Assembly (NCBI GenBank): GCA_905221605.1
Contig: CAJNDS010001746.1
Span: 623,797 to 687,796, forward strand
Direction: 5' to 3'
DNA length: 64,000 nt
Origin: Symbiodinium natans
Taxonomy: Eukaryota > Sar > Dinophyceae > Suessiales > Symbiodiniaceae
Of the stretch, positions 1-11,200 are shown in pieces. A program made the translations under genes and the position numbers. The notes under the pieces were generated by a model. That model did not search any database and was not told the origin of the DNA. It was given only the letters and a program-made list of their open reading frames with translations. The stretch's first letter is position 1; each line of letters opens with the position of its first letter.

Positions 1-1019
1 TTGTTCAGTCTGTCAATGCTAGCAGAACATGCTGTTGGAGTTCAGAGCCCCGGCTTCACTCAGGCATCGGTGCGCCCGAACCCGCCGCTTGGTAATACCT
101 TGGTGACTCACCAGATACTAGCGTAGCGGCGTAGCATCGCGGCGCTCAGCTCGCTAGAGTCCCAGCACGCCACAGGTTCCTGGAAGCAACACCGTCCACC
201 GAATGCCCTGAGGAGGCTGGCAGTGGGTGCCATCTCACATCATCTCAGCTGTCCGTCGCCGTCTCGTGCTGCAGGATTGCCAAAGCGACATTGCCACCGT
301 GGCCGAGGCGACGAAAGCGAACCGCGCTTCGGGCTTCGAAAAATATCGGCATTGTTCGGCATAGTTCGGAAATTGCTTCGGAGGTCTGCGCCGGTGCAGA
401 AGGCAGTGGAGAAGACTTCCAAGTTTGGAAGCTGGACAGCGGTCTCGACTGCTTGCCTCCGGAGCTGCTCGCTTAGCAAAGCACACCCTGACTTGGGTTG
501 CCCAAGGTGTGCTGAAGGATTGTCCTTGCTCCTTACTGATACAGCCTCTGCGTTGGCGCATGTTGGCGTTGCTGAAGCCGAGGCACCAGCACGTACAAGG
601 AAGAGTCAGCACGGCGTCAACAGCCGCCACTGCGCGGGACCTGGACATGTGGCCTCGTGACGATGCTTTGCAGCAGGCCGATGGGATAGATGCTTTCAAC
701 GTGTAGCAGTTTCGGTGAACACGCAGTATTGCCACGAATGCTAACTGCTGCTGATCGCGTGGTGCCGGCAACATTCACATACGTTCGTCTTATGCGTAAC
801 GCGTGTGCATTGAGGAGACTTTATTCTGCACAGGCGAAGCGGCCCCCGCACCAGATCCCACTCCCTGAACCGAAGTCCCATACCCACGCCTTAGACAGGC
901 CCGCTTGCGGTTCAAGGGATCCACTGTGAGGGTGTAAGATAGAGATGCGCAGGCGTCCATGCCTGGAACAGTTTTTTTGGGGCGGAAGACCGTTCTCACC
1001 TCTCTTGGAATTACTACGT
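1..1019. other. Unrecognised non-coding stretch
   Basis: No gene, RNA or mobile element is recognisable here. Open frames of up to about 180 codons exist on both strands (the longest on the minus strand, 235-774), but they overlap each other and show no family motif. This is what moderately GC-rich non-coding DNA gives by chance. Confidence 0.5.
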
Positions 1020-1223
1020 CCCTGTCACCCACACCATCTACCTCTTCATCTGGGACCCTATCTCTAGCTCCTGTTAATGGTTAGCCTGAACTCAAAGACC
1101 CACACAGTTCATGCTTCTCTCCCTGTCACCCACACCATCTACCTCTTGGATCTAGTATTAACTCTGTGACAGACCATGAACTCGCGAACCCACCCTCGGG
1201 ACCCTATCTCTAGCTCCTGTTAA
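1020..1223. repeat. Two interleaved direct-repeat pairs
   Basis: A 27-base sequence beginning CCCTGTCACCCACACC occurs at 1,020-1,046 and again at 1,121-1,147. A different 26-base sequence beginning GGGACCCTATCTCTAG occurs at 1,052-1,077 and 1,198-1,223. The order is R1-R2-R1-R2, so a segment of roughly 100-150 bases containing both blocks was duplicated and the material between them then diverged or was partly replaced. No coding function is suggested. Confidence 0.8.
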
Positions 1224-3377
1224 CCGTTCACATGACACCACACCTTACAAGGCGGTAACTACTGAATCACCCATACAATCATCACCTTAGAAACCAGGGC
1301 GCAATATTACATCCCATACTCAAGCCCTCAGCCCGTGCGCCCTGCTCCCTGTATTCCTCAACTGCTCAAAACTCTGGGGGGTCCTACGTGTTTTGAGACC
1401 CCAAACATTGAAGACCCCCCGCCCCTTCTGCACCCTGCATCCCTGACCTAAGCATCCCTGGTTCAAGGACGACAGAGCTCGAACACCGAGGCTGCAGATG
1501 CTGATCTCGCAACTGGAGCACGGCGTCTCGGAGTGCGAATGCTGGTTTGTGACCTTTTTTGGATATCGGTATGCAAGTATAGAGGTTTGGGGCTTACGCG
1601 GGCTGAATAGGTTTATGATCGTATATTATGGTCTGCAATCTGGCATCTCAAGACGGCTCACACATGGTCGCTCCGCGTCTTTGAAATGAGAAGAAACAGT
1701 ACTTGGCTTCTTGTCCGGCCAGCAAGCTGCGAGAGCTTCTTGAGAGCGTTTCCTTCTGCGATGACTCCGAGACAAGCGTGAAGCTTCCACAACAGTGGGC
1801 GTCTGAAAGCTAGGCAGTGCCTGCCTTGGAAATTCGGAACTGTAAGTGCTTGGAGTCGTGGCTGCAACCAAGCCGCAAGCCCCACCTTCCCAGACTCTTC
1901 CTCTTGCGTTCGAGACCTGAACAACAACCCTCCTGAATCCATCAAGGCTCTGGAATACACGCAGAAAAAGCCAGACAGTACACGCCCCAGTAAAACCTGC
2001 AAGGGGAATTTTAAATTTTCGGTCCATCCCTGGTAAGCCTGGCCCAGGCGTGTGTGGCCTCCAAGATGACTTGCAGTGGGAACGCCAGAAGCGGCAGGAG
2101 GCTTGAATGTCCACTTGAACCACATATAGCCACTTTTCACGATGGGCGAAGCCCAAACCCTAGAGACCCTAATGACAGTGCCACAGCCCAAAGCCCCAGA
2201 ATCCCAGCTTCCCAAGAGGCGGACGCCTGCTGCGAGAGTTTGAGCCCGGGCTTTCATGGAGGGTTGAGGGTCATCAGATGAAGGACGTATGAGCTCGGTG
2301 CTCAGGCTTTGGGGAAGGATCGGACGATGGTGCAGGGTATCAGAAAAGGCAAGGGATAAAGTGGAGGAGGAACGTAGGGGCAAGGAGGGCCGACTTTCTC
2401 CCGTCTCACCCGGAATGAACAGAGAGATTTCATGTCGTGTTCGTGATCAGTCCTGTGGCGATGATCGGCTCCTCGATCCTCCCAAGAACCTGCGATCTTT
2501 CTCACTTTCTCTCCTGCTGCAGACTGCACAGCTGCTGACCCCGCAATCGCGGGACATCCCAATCCAGCCCCAAGTCGCTAAGGAACATCGAGCTTTCCAG
2601 CTTGAAACGCCTACTGCTCCAGACTTCCCGCGCTGCGCAAGATCTCGAAGCCCAGCCGCCCGACTGCAACAGCACAGGGGCCCCGCGGCCCGGTGGTCGG
2701 GCCTCTAGCTGTAGCATGTCCAGAACAGGACTTCTAGACGCCATCCCGCGTTCAAAGCCGTTGCCTTCAGTCTCTTCTTCGGCGCGGCGCGTGCTTGAGC
2801 GCTCAGGTGCGACCGCCTACAGCAGCTCAACGACGAGCTCAAGGCGGAGATCGCCTCGCAGCAAGAAGAGCGGCCTGGCCGACATGACCAGATATCCAAA
2901 ATGCAGGGCTTCTAAGGTTTAGGAGGGCAAGCTTCTCTTCATGTCTCCATGCCGCCTACGTCATGATCAGGTGGGGTGCGCATCGACTGTTTTCTTTTTT
3001 CACAGCTTTCTGAGTCTTTCGAGAGTCTTCCGAGCATGCGAGGATGGATGAACTACGGCTACAGCAGGCCGCTTCCGGGTCTGTAGATCCGAGTTCGTGC
3101 CTTGAGAGTGCAGGGATGGTGCCAGAGCACCTGGGGTCTCTCCACTCTGAAGACAAGATGCCGGGATCGATTTTCCATAAAGGGAGCGGTCCCAGCGGCA
3201 GCATGCCTCGCTTTCTTTCCGAGATGCAGGCATGTAGTACACCAAACACCTAGCACCCCGCGCAAGCCGAGACTAAGCTCCACTGACCCTTGAGGCGGCG
3301 AGCCTGGAGAATGTTGAGCCGTGGATGGCAGGGCTCCTTCAGCCGCTTGCCGTTTCGAGAGTCTGGTTTTTTCTCTT

Positions 3378-3378
<1 letters not shown>
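1224..3378. other. Unrecognised stretch with one long minus-strand open frame
   Basis: No recognised gene. A minus-strand frame of about 240 codons spans 1,658-2,383 and overlaps a second open frame at 1,626-2,156. Neither shows a domain, signal peptide or catalytic motif that I can name, and both may be chance. A short CCCTAAA-like pair lies near 2,155-2,175, similar to the degenerate telomere-type motifs elsewhere in the window. Confidence 0.4.

Positions 3379-3408
<30 letters not shown>
3379..3408 (+). repeat. Homopolymer G tract, 30 bases
   Basis: Thirty consecutive G residues interrupt otherwise complex sequence. Such a run can form G-quadruplexes, stall polymerases and mutate in length. 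It is also a typical site of sequencing length error, so the exact count should not be trusted. Confidence 0.9.
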
Positions 3409-3409
<1 letters not shown>

Positions 3410-3789
3410 GAAAGATGTCCTAGTGCTCAAAACCTGTGGCGGGGCGGCGAGGGGGCGTTGCTCGTAGGATGTTTTCAGGTTGCCCAAAGTCTTGCCGCCA
3501 GTAGCCTGCATGTTTTATGCTTACAAGGGGTGTGGCATAGTGTATTTCATCAGACAAGCCAGCTTTACACATGTTTTTTGGCCTAGCGGGACAGGCCGGC
3601 CCCCACCCCTAACAACGAAACCTTGGCATTATCATCCCCATAGCTACTGGCCGTCCGGTGTCAGGGCTAAGGGACCGAGGTGAACTTGACACCGTAAACC
3701 CCAGTCCTAGACCCTAGAGAGAAGATAGAAAGGAGAAGAGCAGATAAGAGAAACTCTAAACCCTAAGTTCAAGAAAAGCTGCACCCCTC
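3409..3789. other. Unrecognised spacer
   Basis: No gene is seen between the G tract and the pyrimidine tract. Around 3,695-3,775 there are several CCCTA and CTAAACCCTAA-like words, i.e. telomere-type motifs in the opposite orientation to those at 6,458-6,626. Confidence 0.4.
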
Positions 3790-4470
3790 TTGTTTTCTCT
3801 CTCGCTCTCTCTCCCTCTTTTCTTTCTTGCTCTTTCTTTCTTTCTACCTTTCTTTCTTTCCCTCCCCGCTTTTCAGGCTCCCAACCCACTGGTGCTCATG
3901 ATGTTGTTGCTCCCTCTCTGTCTCTCTCTTCTCTGTATGTTATTTGTCTTTATTTCTCTTTCTTTCTCTTTATTTCTCTGTATTTCTCTGTATTTCTCTT
4001 TCTTTCTCTTTCTTTCTCTTTCTTTCTCTTTCTTTCTCTTTCTTTCTCTTTCTTTCTCTTTCTTTCTCTTTCTTTCTCTTTCTTTCTCTTTCTTTCTCTG
4101 TATTTCTCTTTCTTTCTCTTTCTTTCTCTTTCTTTCTCTTTCTTTTTCTTTGTCATTCTTTGTTTCTTTCTTTCTTTCTGTCTATTTCCTTCCTCTCTAT
4201 CTTTCTTCCTGCCTTCCTTTCTTTCTTCCTTCCTTTCTTTCTTCCTTCCGTTCTTTCTTCCTTTTTTCCTTCCTTCCTTCCTTCCTTCCTTTCTTTCTTT
4301 CTTTCTGTCTCTCGCTCTCTCTCTCTCTCTCTCTCTTGCTCTCTTGCTCTCTTTCTCTGTTTTGTCTCTTTTGTCTCTTTTGTCTCTTTTGTCTCTGTTG
4401 TCTCTTTTGTCTCTTTTCTCTCTTTTCTCTCTTTTCTCTCTTTTTTCTGCCTTTTTGTCTCTTTCTGTCA
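3790..4470 (+). repeat. Long polypyrimidine compound microsatellite
   Basis: About 680 bases consist almost entirely of C and T on the plus strand. Within it, 3,951-4,150 is a 10-base tandem repeat, TCTTTCTCTT, about 20 units, with a few TATTTCTCTG variants. This passes into CCTT-type repeats (about 4,190-4,300), a CT run (about 4,317-4,336), and a 9-base repeat TTTGTCTCT (about 4,361-4,442). It ends in a short GCGCGC alternation near 4,510. The strand asymmetry could allow triplex (H-DNA) structure. Open frames through it encode only Phe/Leu/Ser or Lys/Glu/Arg low-complexity sequence and are not genes. Confidence 0.93.
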
Positions 4471-5581
4471 ATCTCTCAATCTCTTTCTTTTGTGCGGGTG
4501 TTCGTGTGCGCGCGCGCGCTCCCGCGCCTGTATCCTGAGCATCAGTGGGGTGGCTCCGGGTAGCCTTGTACCCCTTACGCGCCTGAAGGGCATCATGGCT
4601 GCGAAACATCGAAGAGTATTACCCTCAGTGCCCTTGAGGGCCTCACTTTTCGGTGTTTCGCACGCATGGATCCCGCTGGGCACGCTGCTGCGCGTGCCAC
4701 GCTACCCGCTACCCTTGATTGACGTTGGAACCCATAGTAGTGCAGCACAGTATACCGCAGTGTACCATAGCATACTATCGACAGCTAAAGTATACATTCT
4801 ACAACTGCTGAAAATGCCTCGGATGCCCAGGATGGGTACATCGCAAGCCGGGCCGGGCGCTTCAGCCCAGACCGATCCCGCTACGTTTCAGCAGCTTGCC
4901 TGCATTCGCTGCACCTGGCATGTAGCATCATCGTGTACTGCGCAGCTACTGTGCAGCCCAGGTCGAAGGAGTCTCGGACGATAGCTTTCGGGGCGGACGT
5001 GGAGGTTGACCCTATGGCCCTATGGACCCGTGCGACCCCGCATCGCTCTTGTTGCAACTTGGCCGTATAAAACTCAGGCGCTTTGCGTATCTTTGCGTCC
5101 AGTGTGCAAGCAAGTCCTGAAAGTCCTGAGGCCGAACCTGCTGGAGTACCTTTCCGCCCCCTGCCTCTAAGAGATTGCAAGTGTAGCGGTTGGTGACCAG
5201 CTGTGCGGTGAAGGGAATATGAAAGAATTGAAGAATTTCAGAGCAGTTGACGGATCTGACAGAACCCCAGAGATGGGGGCCCGCCTGCACGTGCGCCCAA
5301 ATAGGTGGATGACATTTTGGAGTGGCGCCGGACATCCCAACAAACCAGACGTCCCAGGGCAGGGAGCTTGGTGCGCTTTTCTCAATGTGTTGCAACGTGC
5401 GTCGCATCGCGGGAAGACTAGTACCAGGACCATGCAATCGTTATCATCACAACCTGAGGTCCTGATGCAGCATCTGACCGAAATGGGCAGGTTGGACAGG
5501 TGCGGTAGGGTGTGGGTTCGTCCTGGAATGCTTCGGATTAGCACATTGCCTGGCCACTCGCGTCGTGTACCATGACTGCGC
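4471..5581. other. Unrecognised stretch
   Basis: No recognisable gene. A plus-strand open frame of 118 codons (5,219-5,575) lies just upstream of the exon-like segment at 5,582 and could be an earlier exon of the same putative gene. It shows no motif and overlaps an equally long minus-strand frame, so it is not called. Confidence 0.35.
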
Positions 5582-5788
5582 AGGTACGAGACGATTCTCG
5601 ATTTTTGTGCAAAATGGCGGTCTGGTGGGAAGGACCCTCGTGCCTTCGATGCCGACATTGTGAAGGATGTCACGCAGAAGAAGTTCTTTGAGTGTCTCTT
5701 GGCCCTTAATGTATTGTCAATAGCCGGGATCAGGTCTGCCTACCAAACGGGGTCCGCTTGTCAATCCCAGGCCGATGGTGGTGTATGA
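5582..5788 (+). pseudogene. Exon-like segment of an unknown gene
   Basis: This reads as about 68 codons of protein-like sequence with amphipathic helices, for example KKFFECLLALNVLSIAGIRS. It is preceded by CTGCGCAG, a possible splice acceptor. It ends at a TGA (5,786-5,788) that overlaps the ATG of the next open frame (5,785). The family is not recognised. It may be an exon joined by splicing to the following frame, or the two may once have been one frame separated by a frameshift. Composition is the only evidence. Confidence 0.25.
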
Positions 5789-6327
5789 TGATGGCGAGAG
5801 CTGGCTACACCCAAGCATTTACAGAAAGCGATATCTGCCATATCGTCCAAGCAAACCTTCGAGATTTGTTTGTGCATTTCTGCGATGTGGATGAATCTGT
5901 GAGTCTGTCCGCGCACCTTCTTATTCTGAACCATGCCTTTGGCTGCCACCCGTTTGTGCAGCAACTGATTTCGGAAGCCATGCTGGGCGTGATGGCAGAC
6001 CTGCTACCGGAGTCCGCTGAAATTACCAAAGAGGCCTCGATCAAGGCAGAGTGGTGCGCAGAGCATCTTGAATGGATTTGGCGCGCACTGACGAGGTCTC
6101 AGCGTCAGAAGTGGGTGTCCTTCCTGGTCAGACTCCTGCAGGGTCAGAAGGCATGCCAGATCACATTGATTGATCGCCTGAAGCTCCTGTGGCGAGCTGA
6201 TGACGATCCCAGCCGAAGCTACGCAGAAGCAGACCAGCAGCTGAAGGTTCTTTCGCACCAGCCCAGATGTGAGGCGAGCGCTTGGCAGACTGCGGCGGTC
6301 GTAAATCGGCGGGGTGAAGATGAGTGA
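5785..6327 (+). CDS. Hypothetical protein, 180 residues, possible gene fragment
   Basis: The first ATG of three in a row was chosen as start; the frame is open a little further upstream. The protein is rich in regularly spaced Leu, Trp, Ala and charged residues and looks helical, like a HEAT-type or other alpha-solenoid fragment; examples are LRDLFVHFCDVDESVSLSAH and KWVSFLVRLLQGQKACQITL. No catalytic motif, signal peptide or clear membrane segment is visible, and no family is recognised. Just downstream, 6,358-6,460 carries another short protein-like stretch before telomere-type repeats begin, so this may be one exon of a longer gene whose intron holds those repeats. A chance open frame is the alternative. 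Confidence 0.35.
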   Translation: MMMARAGYTQAFTESDICHIVQANLRDLFVHFCDVDESVSLSAHLLILNHAFGCHPFVQQLISEAMLGVMADLLPESAEITKEASIKAEWCAEHLEWIWRALTRSQRQKWVSFLVRLLQGQKACQITLIDRLKLLWRADDDPSRSYAEADQQLKVLSHQPRCEASAWQTAAVVNRRGEDE

Positions 6328-6457
6328 AGAAAAGAGAACCCGAAGCTTCCTAAAGCCATGAAACACCCGGACGTTGCCATACTCGTCGAACAGCCGAATT
6401 TTGGCCTACACAAGCAAGTCAGATCCACAGATCGGCCGGGCCCAGACGGTCTACAGG

Positions 6458-6626
6458 ATTTAGGTTTCTGGGTTTCGAGTCTAGGGTCTAGGGTTCAAGG
6501 GTTTAGGGTCCAGGGTGTCAACCCTGGCGAGGGCCCGAACCCGAACATTCAGGGTTTAGGGCTTCGAGTTTGGGTCTAGGGTTTAGGGCTTAGGTGTCTG
6601 GGCTTTTGGGTTTAGGGTTAGGGTTG
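6458..6626 (+). repeat. Degenerate interstitial telomere-type repeats
   Basis: At least four exact TTTAGGG words and many near variants (TCTAGGG, TTCAGGG, CCAGGG, GTTAGGG) fill about 170 bases. TTTAGGG is the telomere repeat of plants and of many algae including dinoflagellates. The tract is far from perfect and is embedded in other sequence, so it is an old interstitial tract and not a chromosome end. A weaker tract of the same type lies near 47,868-48,002. Confidence 0.75.
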
Positions 6627-7299
6627 TCGCTGTCACGCTTGGACAAAAAAGGGATCCCTGAGTTGTAGGCCGCCACATTCTTGTCAAACACGGTGGCTTC
6701 TCATTTTTCACGCACGCCGGGGGGGGGCAGGGTGAAGACACCACGCTGCAGCACCGCGCGGGCTGGGAGATTTGGCTCCTAGTAGGCTTTTCAATATGGC
6801 GAGAAATTGGCATCGATGAAAGATTCCAGGCCCCGCAACCATTAATTATGTTCTTTGTTCTCTGCTGTCCGTGTGTGAGCGTGTGTGTCGTGGATTAGGT
6901 GTGGTATCTTGTCACCCGCACCTTCAAAATAATCTTGCTTATGCATTGTCGAACTCTTCAGCAAGCCTCCAAATCATGAGAAGCACAGAATTTGAAAATA
7001 CGCTTGCGCATGACGGTGAAGAAGGTCAGGGGGTGGGGGTGGGCGGGGCCGAGGAGGAGCGTCACCAGCCTCCCAAAAAACATATGCAGGTCGATCGGTA
7101 CGCCTCTCGTTTCGTGCATGGCACTTGCCAGTCCTTTGCCCAATGCTCCACGCGTAGGGCTATCTATGGCCCCGAACCCGCACACTAAATGCAAACAAGT
7201 TTCCACTCTACCTACTACTCCTACTTTCTATTTAACATTTCTGTTGCTACTATTGCTACACTGCAAACCCTTGCAACTATTTCTACCTTACGAGCTCTG
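6627..7299. other. Unrecognised spacer
   Basis: No gene is recognisable between the telomere-type tract and the start of the first repeat array. A run of nine G residues lies near 6,719-6,727. Confidence 0.4.
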
Positions 7300-10200
7300 C
7301 TTCCGCAATATCAAGCCGTGTGCGGATACTCTGGCTCTTGCCTGTCAGGCCGCAGCCCCACGGCTTGTGCTCAACATCATGATTCAGGAATGTTGACTCA
7401 GGAAATTAGCACACACACACAGACACTTGGCAGCTTAACACGTAAGACGTAGCCCCCTCGGGTCTGCAGTCTGCCATGATGAAGGTGTTCGGAGACCTTC
7501 GAGTTTGGAGCGTCTTGTGCGGGAGGCTTCTGCAGGCAAGAATCTGCTTTCCCTTCCGACTTTGTGGGGCCTGTGGCGGGCTCCTCTCTCATGCGCACTC
7601 AGGCGTCCAAGATCCCACTTCCAACGATATGGGATAGCTTGTTGCCACTGAAAGGAGGCATCGCGAACAGCATGCGCCTCTTCGACCCGACAATCAGATT
7701 GTTGAGTCACAGATTCAGATTCTCCGTTGAGACCACCCAAAGCAAAAGATCGACTCTTGCCTAGCCTTGGCTTGAGTCCTTGGGACCTTTGTCGGTGGCA
7801 GCCCTTCGAGATCGTGGAGACAACTTCTCCTGAAGACGCAGCGTGCATCGGAGCGCGGTGCTGCAGCGACTCTTGCAAAACTTGCTAGGACGAAGGGAGG
7901 TTTACTCAATCTTGACGAGTGATAGGCGTGAGCCGACTTGGAAGGTGAGCGATTTCACGTGCTCTTCTGCCGTTTCAACCATGTGGGGTTCGTGAAGATT
8001 AGTTCAAAGAGGCATGAACAGATTGCGAAGTGGAACCGCATGGCTCGCGACACGACATGCCCTTCTGGTGGCATGCCTTCAAGATCGTAGAGATAACATC
8101 TGCTCCAGATGAAATGTGCATCGGGGCGCGATGCTTCACTGACTTTTGCAAAGCTTGAAACTATAAAGGGAGGTTTAATCAGTTGTGAGCCGACTTGGAA
8201 TGTGAGCGATATCACTTGCTCTTTGGCCGCATCAACCATGTGAGGTTCGTGAAGATTAGTTCAGACAGGCAGGAACAGACTGCGAAGTGGAACCGCATGG
8301 CTCGCGACATGACATGCCCTGTTGGTGGCATGCCCTTCGAGAACGTAGAGTCGGCTTCTCTTGAAGATATGGTGTGCATCGGAGCGTTATGCTGAGTCCA
8401 CATGAGCCTCCTGGACCAAGCGGATCTAGCCAAGCCTAACCAGCAACAGCTTTGAGGCGGCTTAGAAGGCGGACGATCTAACTTGCCCAGTGGATACCGT
8501 TGCTGAAGGGACGGCATCGAAGCCAGATAGCATTTTCAGCCGTGTGAGCATCAGAAAAGCAGATACAAACAGGCAGCGAAACAGGCATGAACAGACTGGG
8601 ACCTGGAACGACATAACTTGTGACATTACGTGCCCCTTTTGTGGCGGGACGCCGTCGATGTAGAGACGGCTTCCCTTGACGCGGTGTGCGTGGGAGCCTG
8701 CATCCGGCTGTAGCGTTTGTTTAAGAGACTCGAGGCAGGTGAGAATCGGGCCTTTGGCTGAAGAGGAAGTCGAAGTCTCCACATGGAGAGGGCCGGACGC
8801 CACAGTCCACCCCGGGCCCACCCCCGTCAGCCACATCAGCTTCTGTTTTCCACGACGGACATTTCTACCACAGGTGCTGGTATGGAGGTCCCAGACCTAG
8901 GCGGCCTCTACGTTGGTCTTTGTTTTGGTACGGGCCATGCCATCTCGAGTGGCACAGGCAGCAGGTACTGTACGCCCTGCTGCGCAGCATCTACGTCCTC
9001 GTTATTGCACACGCTGGGCAGCTCAGACATTGCTGAAAGTGTTTCCTGATTCTGCTTGGCACTGTTCTGAAGCAGCTAGCCGCAGCAGCCGTGGCCGCCT
9101 GTTGTCGGGCTTCGGCAGTGTCTGCTTAGGTGCCAGCAAATGGACCAGGAAGCAACTGTATGCACGTCATAGACCCGACAATCTGTTGAGCAAGCTGCAG
9201 AGCAACAGATGACTCTTGCCTAGCCTTGGCTTGGGGCCCTGGGACTTTTGTCGATGGCATGCCCTTCGAGAACGTAGAGATAACTTCGCTTGAAGATATG
9301 GTGTGCATCGGAGTGTTATGCTGAGTCCACATGAGCTTCCTGATGGCAGCGGCTTTGGCAAAGCTTGCTAGGACCAAGCGAGATCTAGCCAAGCCTAACC
9401 AGCAACAGCTTTGAGGCGGCTTAGAAGGCGGACGATCTAGCTTGCCCAGTGGATACCGTCGCTGAAGGGACGGCATCGAAGCCAGATAGCATTTTCAGCC
9501 GTGTGAGCATCAGAAAAACAGATGCAAGCAGGCGTGAACAGACACCTGGAACGACATAACCTGTGACATTACGTGCCCCATTTGTGGCGGGACGCCATCG
9601 ATGACGTAGAGACGGCTTCTCTGGACGACGCGGTGTGCATGGGAGCCTGCATCCATGGTTGCTGTGTGCTGGTGCCTGGCTGCGTGCCTGGCTGCAGGTG
9701 AGAATCCGGCCTTTGGCTCAAAAACGTCGAGGTCTCCAAATGGAAAGGGCCGGACGCCTCAGTTTTTGCACGACGGACATTTGCCGGGCACCGTGACTTG
9801 AGACCCCCAGGACCTCAGATCCACTCTTGCCTCGCCCGGGCGTGCCCACTGGTCTTGGCAATCTGGTTGTTTAGTCGAGGTACTTCGCTTCCTGTAACAT
9901 GATTTGTTCTTTTTCGGCGGACTGGCGCTGTCATCGGCTGCCTCAGTGACTAGTTCTGGTGGATGGGTTCCCATGTCCATACCCCGGGCCGTACTGCAGG
10001 TGCTTGCAGGGACCCATGCAGAACGTGGACCTAGGCCCTAGCAGCTTGCTCTTCTCGATAGTTTTCTCTTTCTTGCACACGCTGGGCAGCTCACACATTG
10101 CTGAAAGTGTTTCTTGATTCTGACTGTGTCGTCAACTTCAAAGACTCAACTGCTCCCAACGCCTACATGGCGCAGAACGAAATGGGCCAACGCGATTCTG

Positions 10201-11200
10201 ATTAGCGCTGTTCTGAAGTGGCCGGCTGCAAGTGGCCGTGGCGGACAGCGTCTGTTTGGGCGCCAGCAAATGGGCCACGAGGCAACGATATCTTCGCCCG
10301 GCAGTCTGTTGAGAAAGCTGCAGAGCAACAGACCGACTCTTGCCTAGCCTTGGCTTGGGGCCCTGGGACTTTTGTCGATGGCATGCCCTTCGAGGTCGTC
10401 GAGATGACTTCTCTTTAAGCTGCGGTGTGCATCGGAGCTTTATGCTGAGTCCACATGAGCCCCTGATTGCAGCGGCTTTGGCAAAGCTATCTAGCCAAGC
10501 CTAACCAACAACAGCTTTGAGGCGGCTTAGAAGGCGGACGATCTAGCTTGCCCAGTGGATACCGTCGCTGAAGGGACGGCATCGAAGCCAGATAGCATTT
10601 TCAGCCGTGTGAGCATCAGAAAAACAGATGCAAGCAGGCGTGAACAGACACCTGGAACGACTAACCTGTGACATTGCGTGCCCCATTTGTGGCGGGACGC
10701 CATCGATGACGTAGAGACGGCTTCTCTGGACGACGCGGTGTGCATCGGGGCCTGCATCCGGCTGTAGCGCTTGTTTAAGAGACTCGACGCAGCTGAAAAT
10801 CAGGCCTTTGGCCGAGGAGGAATGTCGAAGTCTCCACATGGAAAGGGCCGGACGCCACCACCCCGAGCCCATCAGTTCTCGTTCATGACGGTCATTTGCC
10901 GGGCACCGTGACTTGAGATCCACTCTTGCCTCGCCCGTGCCCACTGGTCTTGGCAATCTGGTTGTTTAGTCGAGGTACTTAAACTCTGGTCTGGTGCTTT
11001 TGGACGGGTGCTGTCATCGGCGGCCTGACCAGTTCTGGTGCCCCGGGCCGTACTGCAGGTGCTCGCATGGAGGCCCCAGACCTAGGCACGGCCAAGTCGC
11101 CTGCTCCCTACGTCGGTCTTTGTTTTTGCACGGGGCATGCCATCTCGAGTGGTGCAAGCAGCAGATATGGCCGCGTGCCAATATTGATTGCTTGTAACAG
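7300..11200 (+). repeat. Repeat array A: simple monomers plus 1-kb composites
   Basis: A leading block (7,490-7,772) recurs at 27,905-28,170 and 52,590-52,875. Simple monomers of about 255 bases follow, starting near 7,931 and 8,186 with GTGAGCCGACTTGGAA. Then come about three composite units, recognised by a block beginning near 8,441, 9,402 and 10,507 (spacings 961 and 1,105). The composites include a segment with GGGCCATGCCATCTCGAGTG or a close variant (8,931, 11,131, and 30,330 in copy B). The array repeatedly encodes the same short Cys-containing peptide on the plus strand, but with stops and frameshifts between copies. Confidence 0.85.
8195..8395 (+). pseudogene. Best-preserved copy of the repeated Cys-peptide
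   Basis: This 66-codon open frame holds the recurring sequence RDMTCPVGGMPFENVESASL followed by EDMVCIGALC and a stop. Equivalent peptides occur at about 7,792-7,890 (PFEIVETTSPEDAACIGARC), 9,260-9,324, 10,381-10,443 (with an internal stop), 28,211-28,297, 29,509-29,570 and 46,529-46,618. Composite units encode a related CPFCGG or CPICGG form near 8,630 and 9,578. The frame has no ATG near its start, and most copies are broken, so this is probably the remains of a repeated exon. No family is recognised; CPxCGG resembles half of a zinc ribbon. Confidence 0.4.

Noticed and set aside
3790..4984. Open frames of up to 346 codons rich in Phe-Leu-Ser, and a 219-codon antisense frame rich in Lys-Arg-Glu
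   Set aside because: They are translations of the pyrimidine microsatellite and have no non-repetitive domain.
7931..10960. Regularly repeated sequence considered as a CRISPR array
   Set aside because: The repeat period is 255-1,100 bases with no short identical repeats and unique spacers, and the context is eukaryotic.
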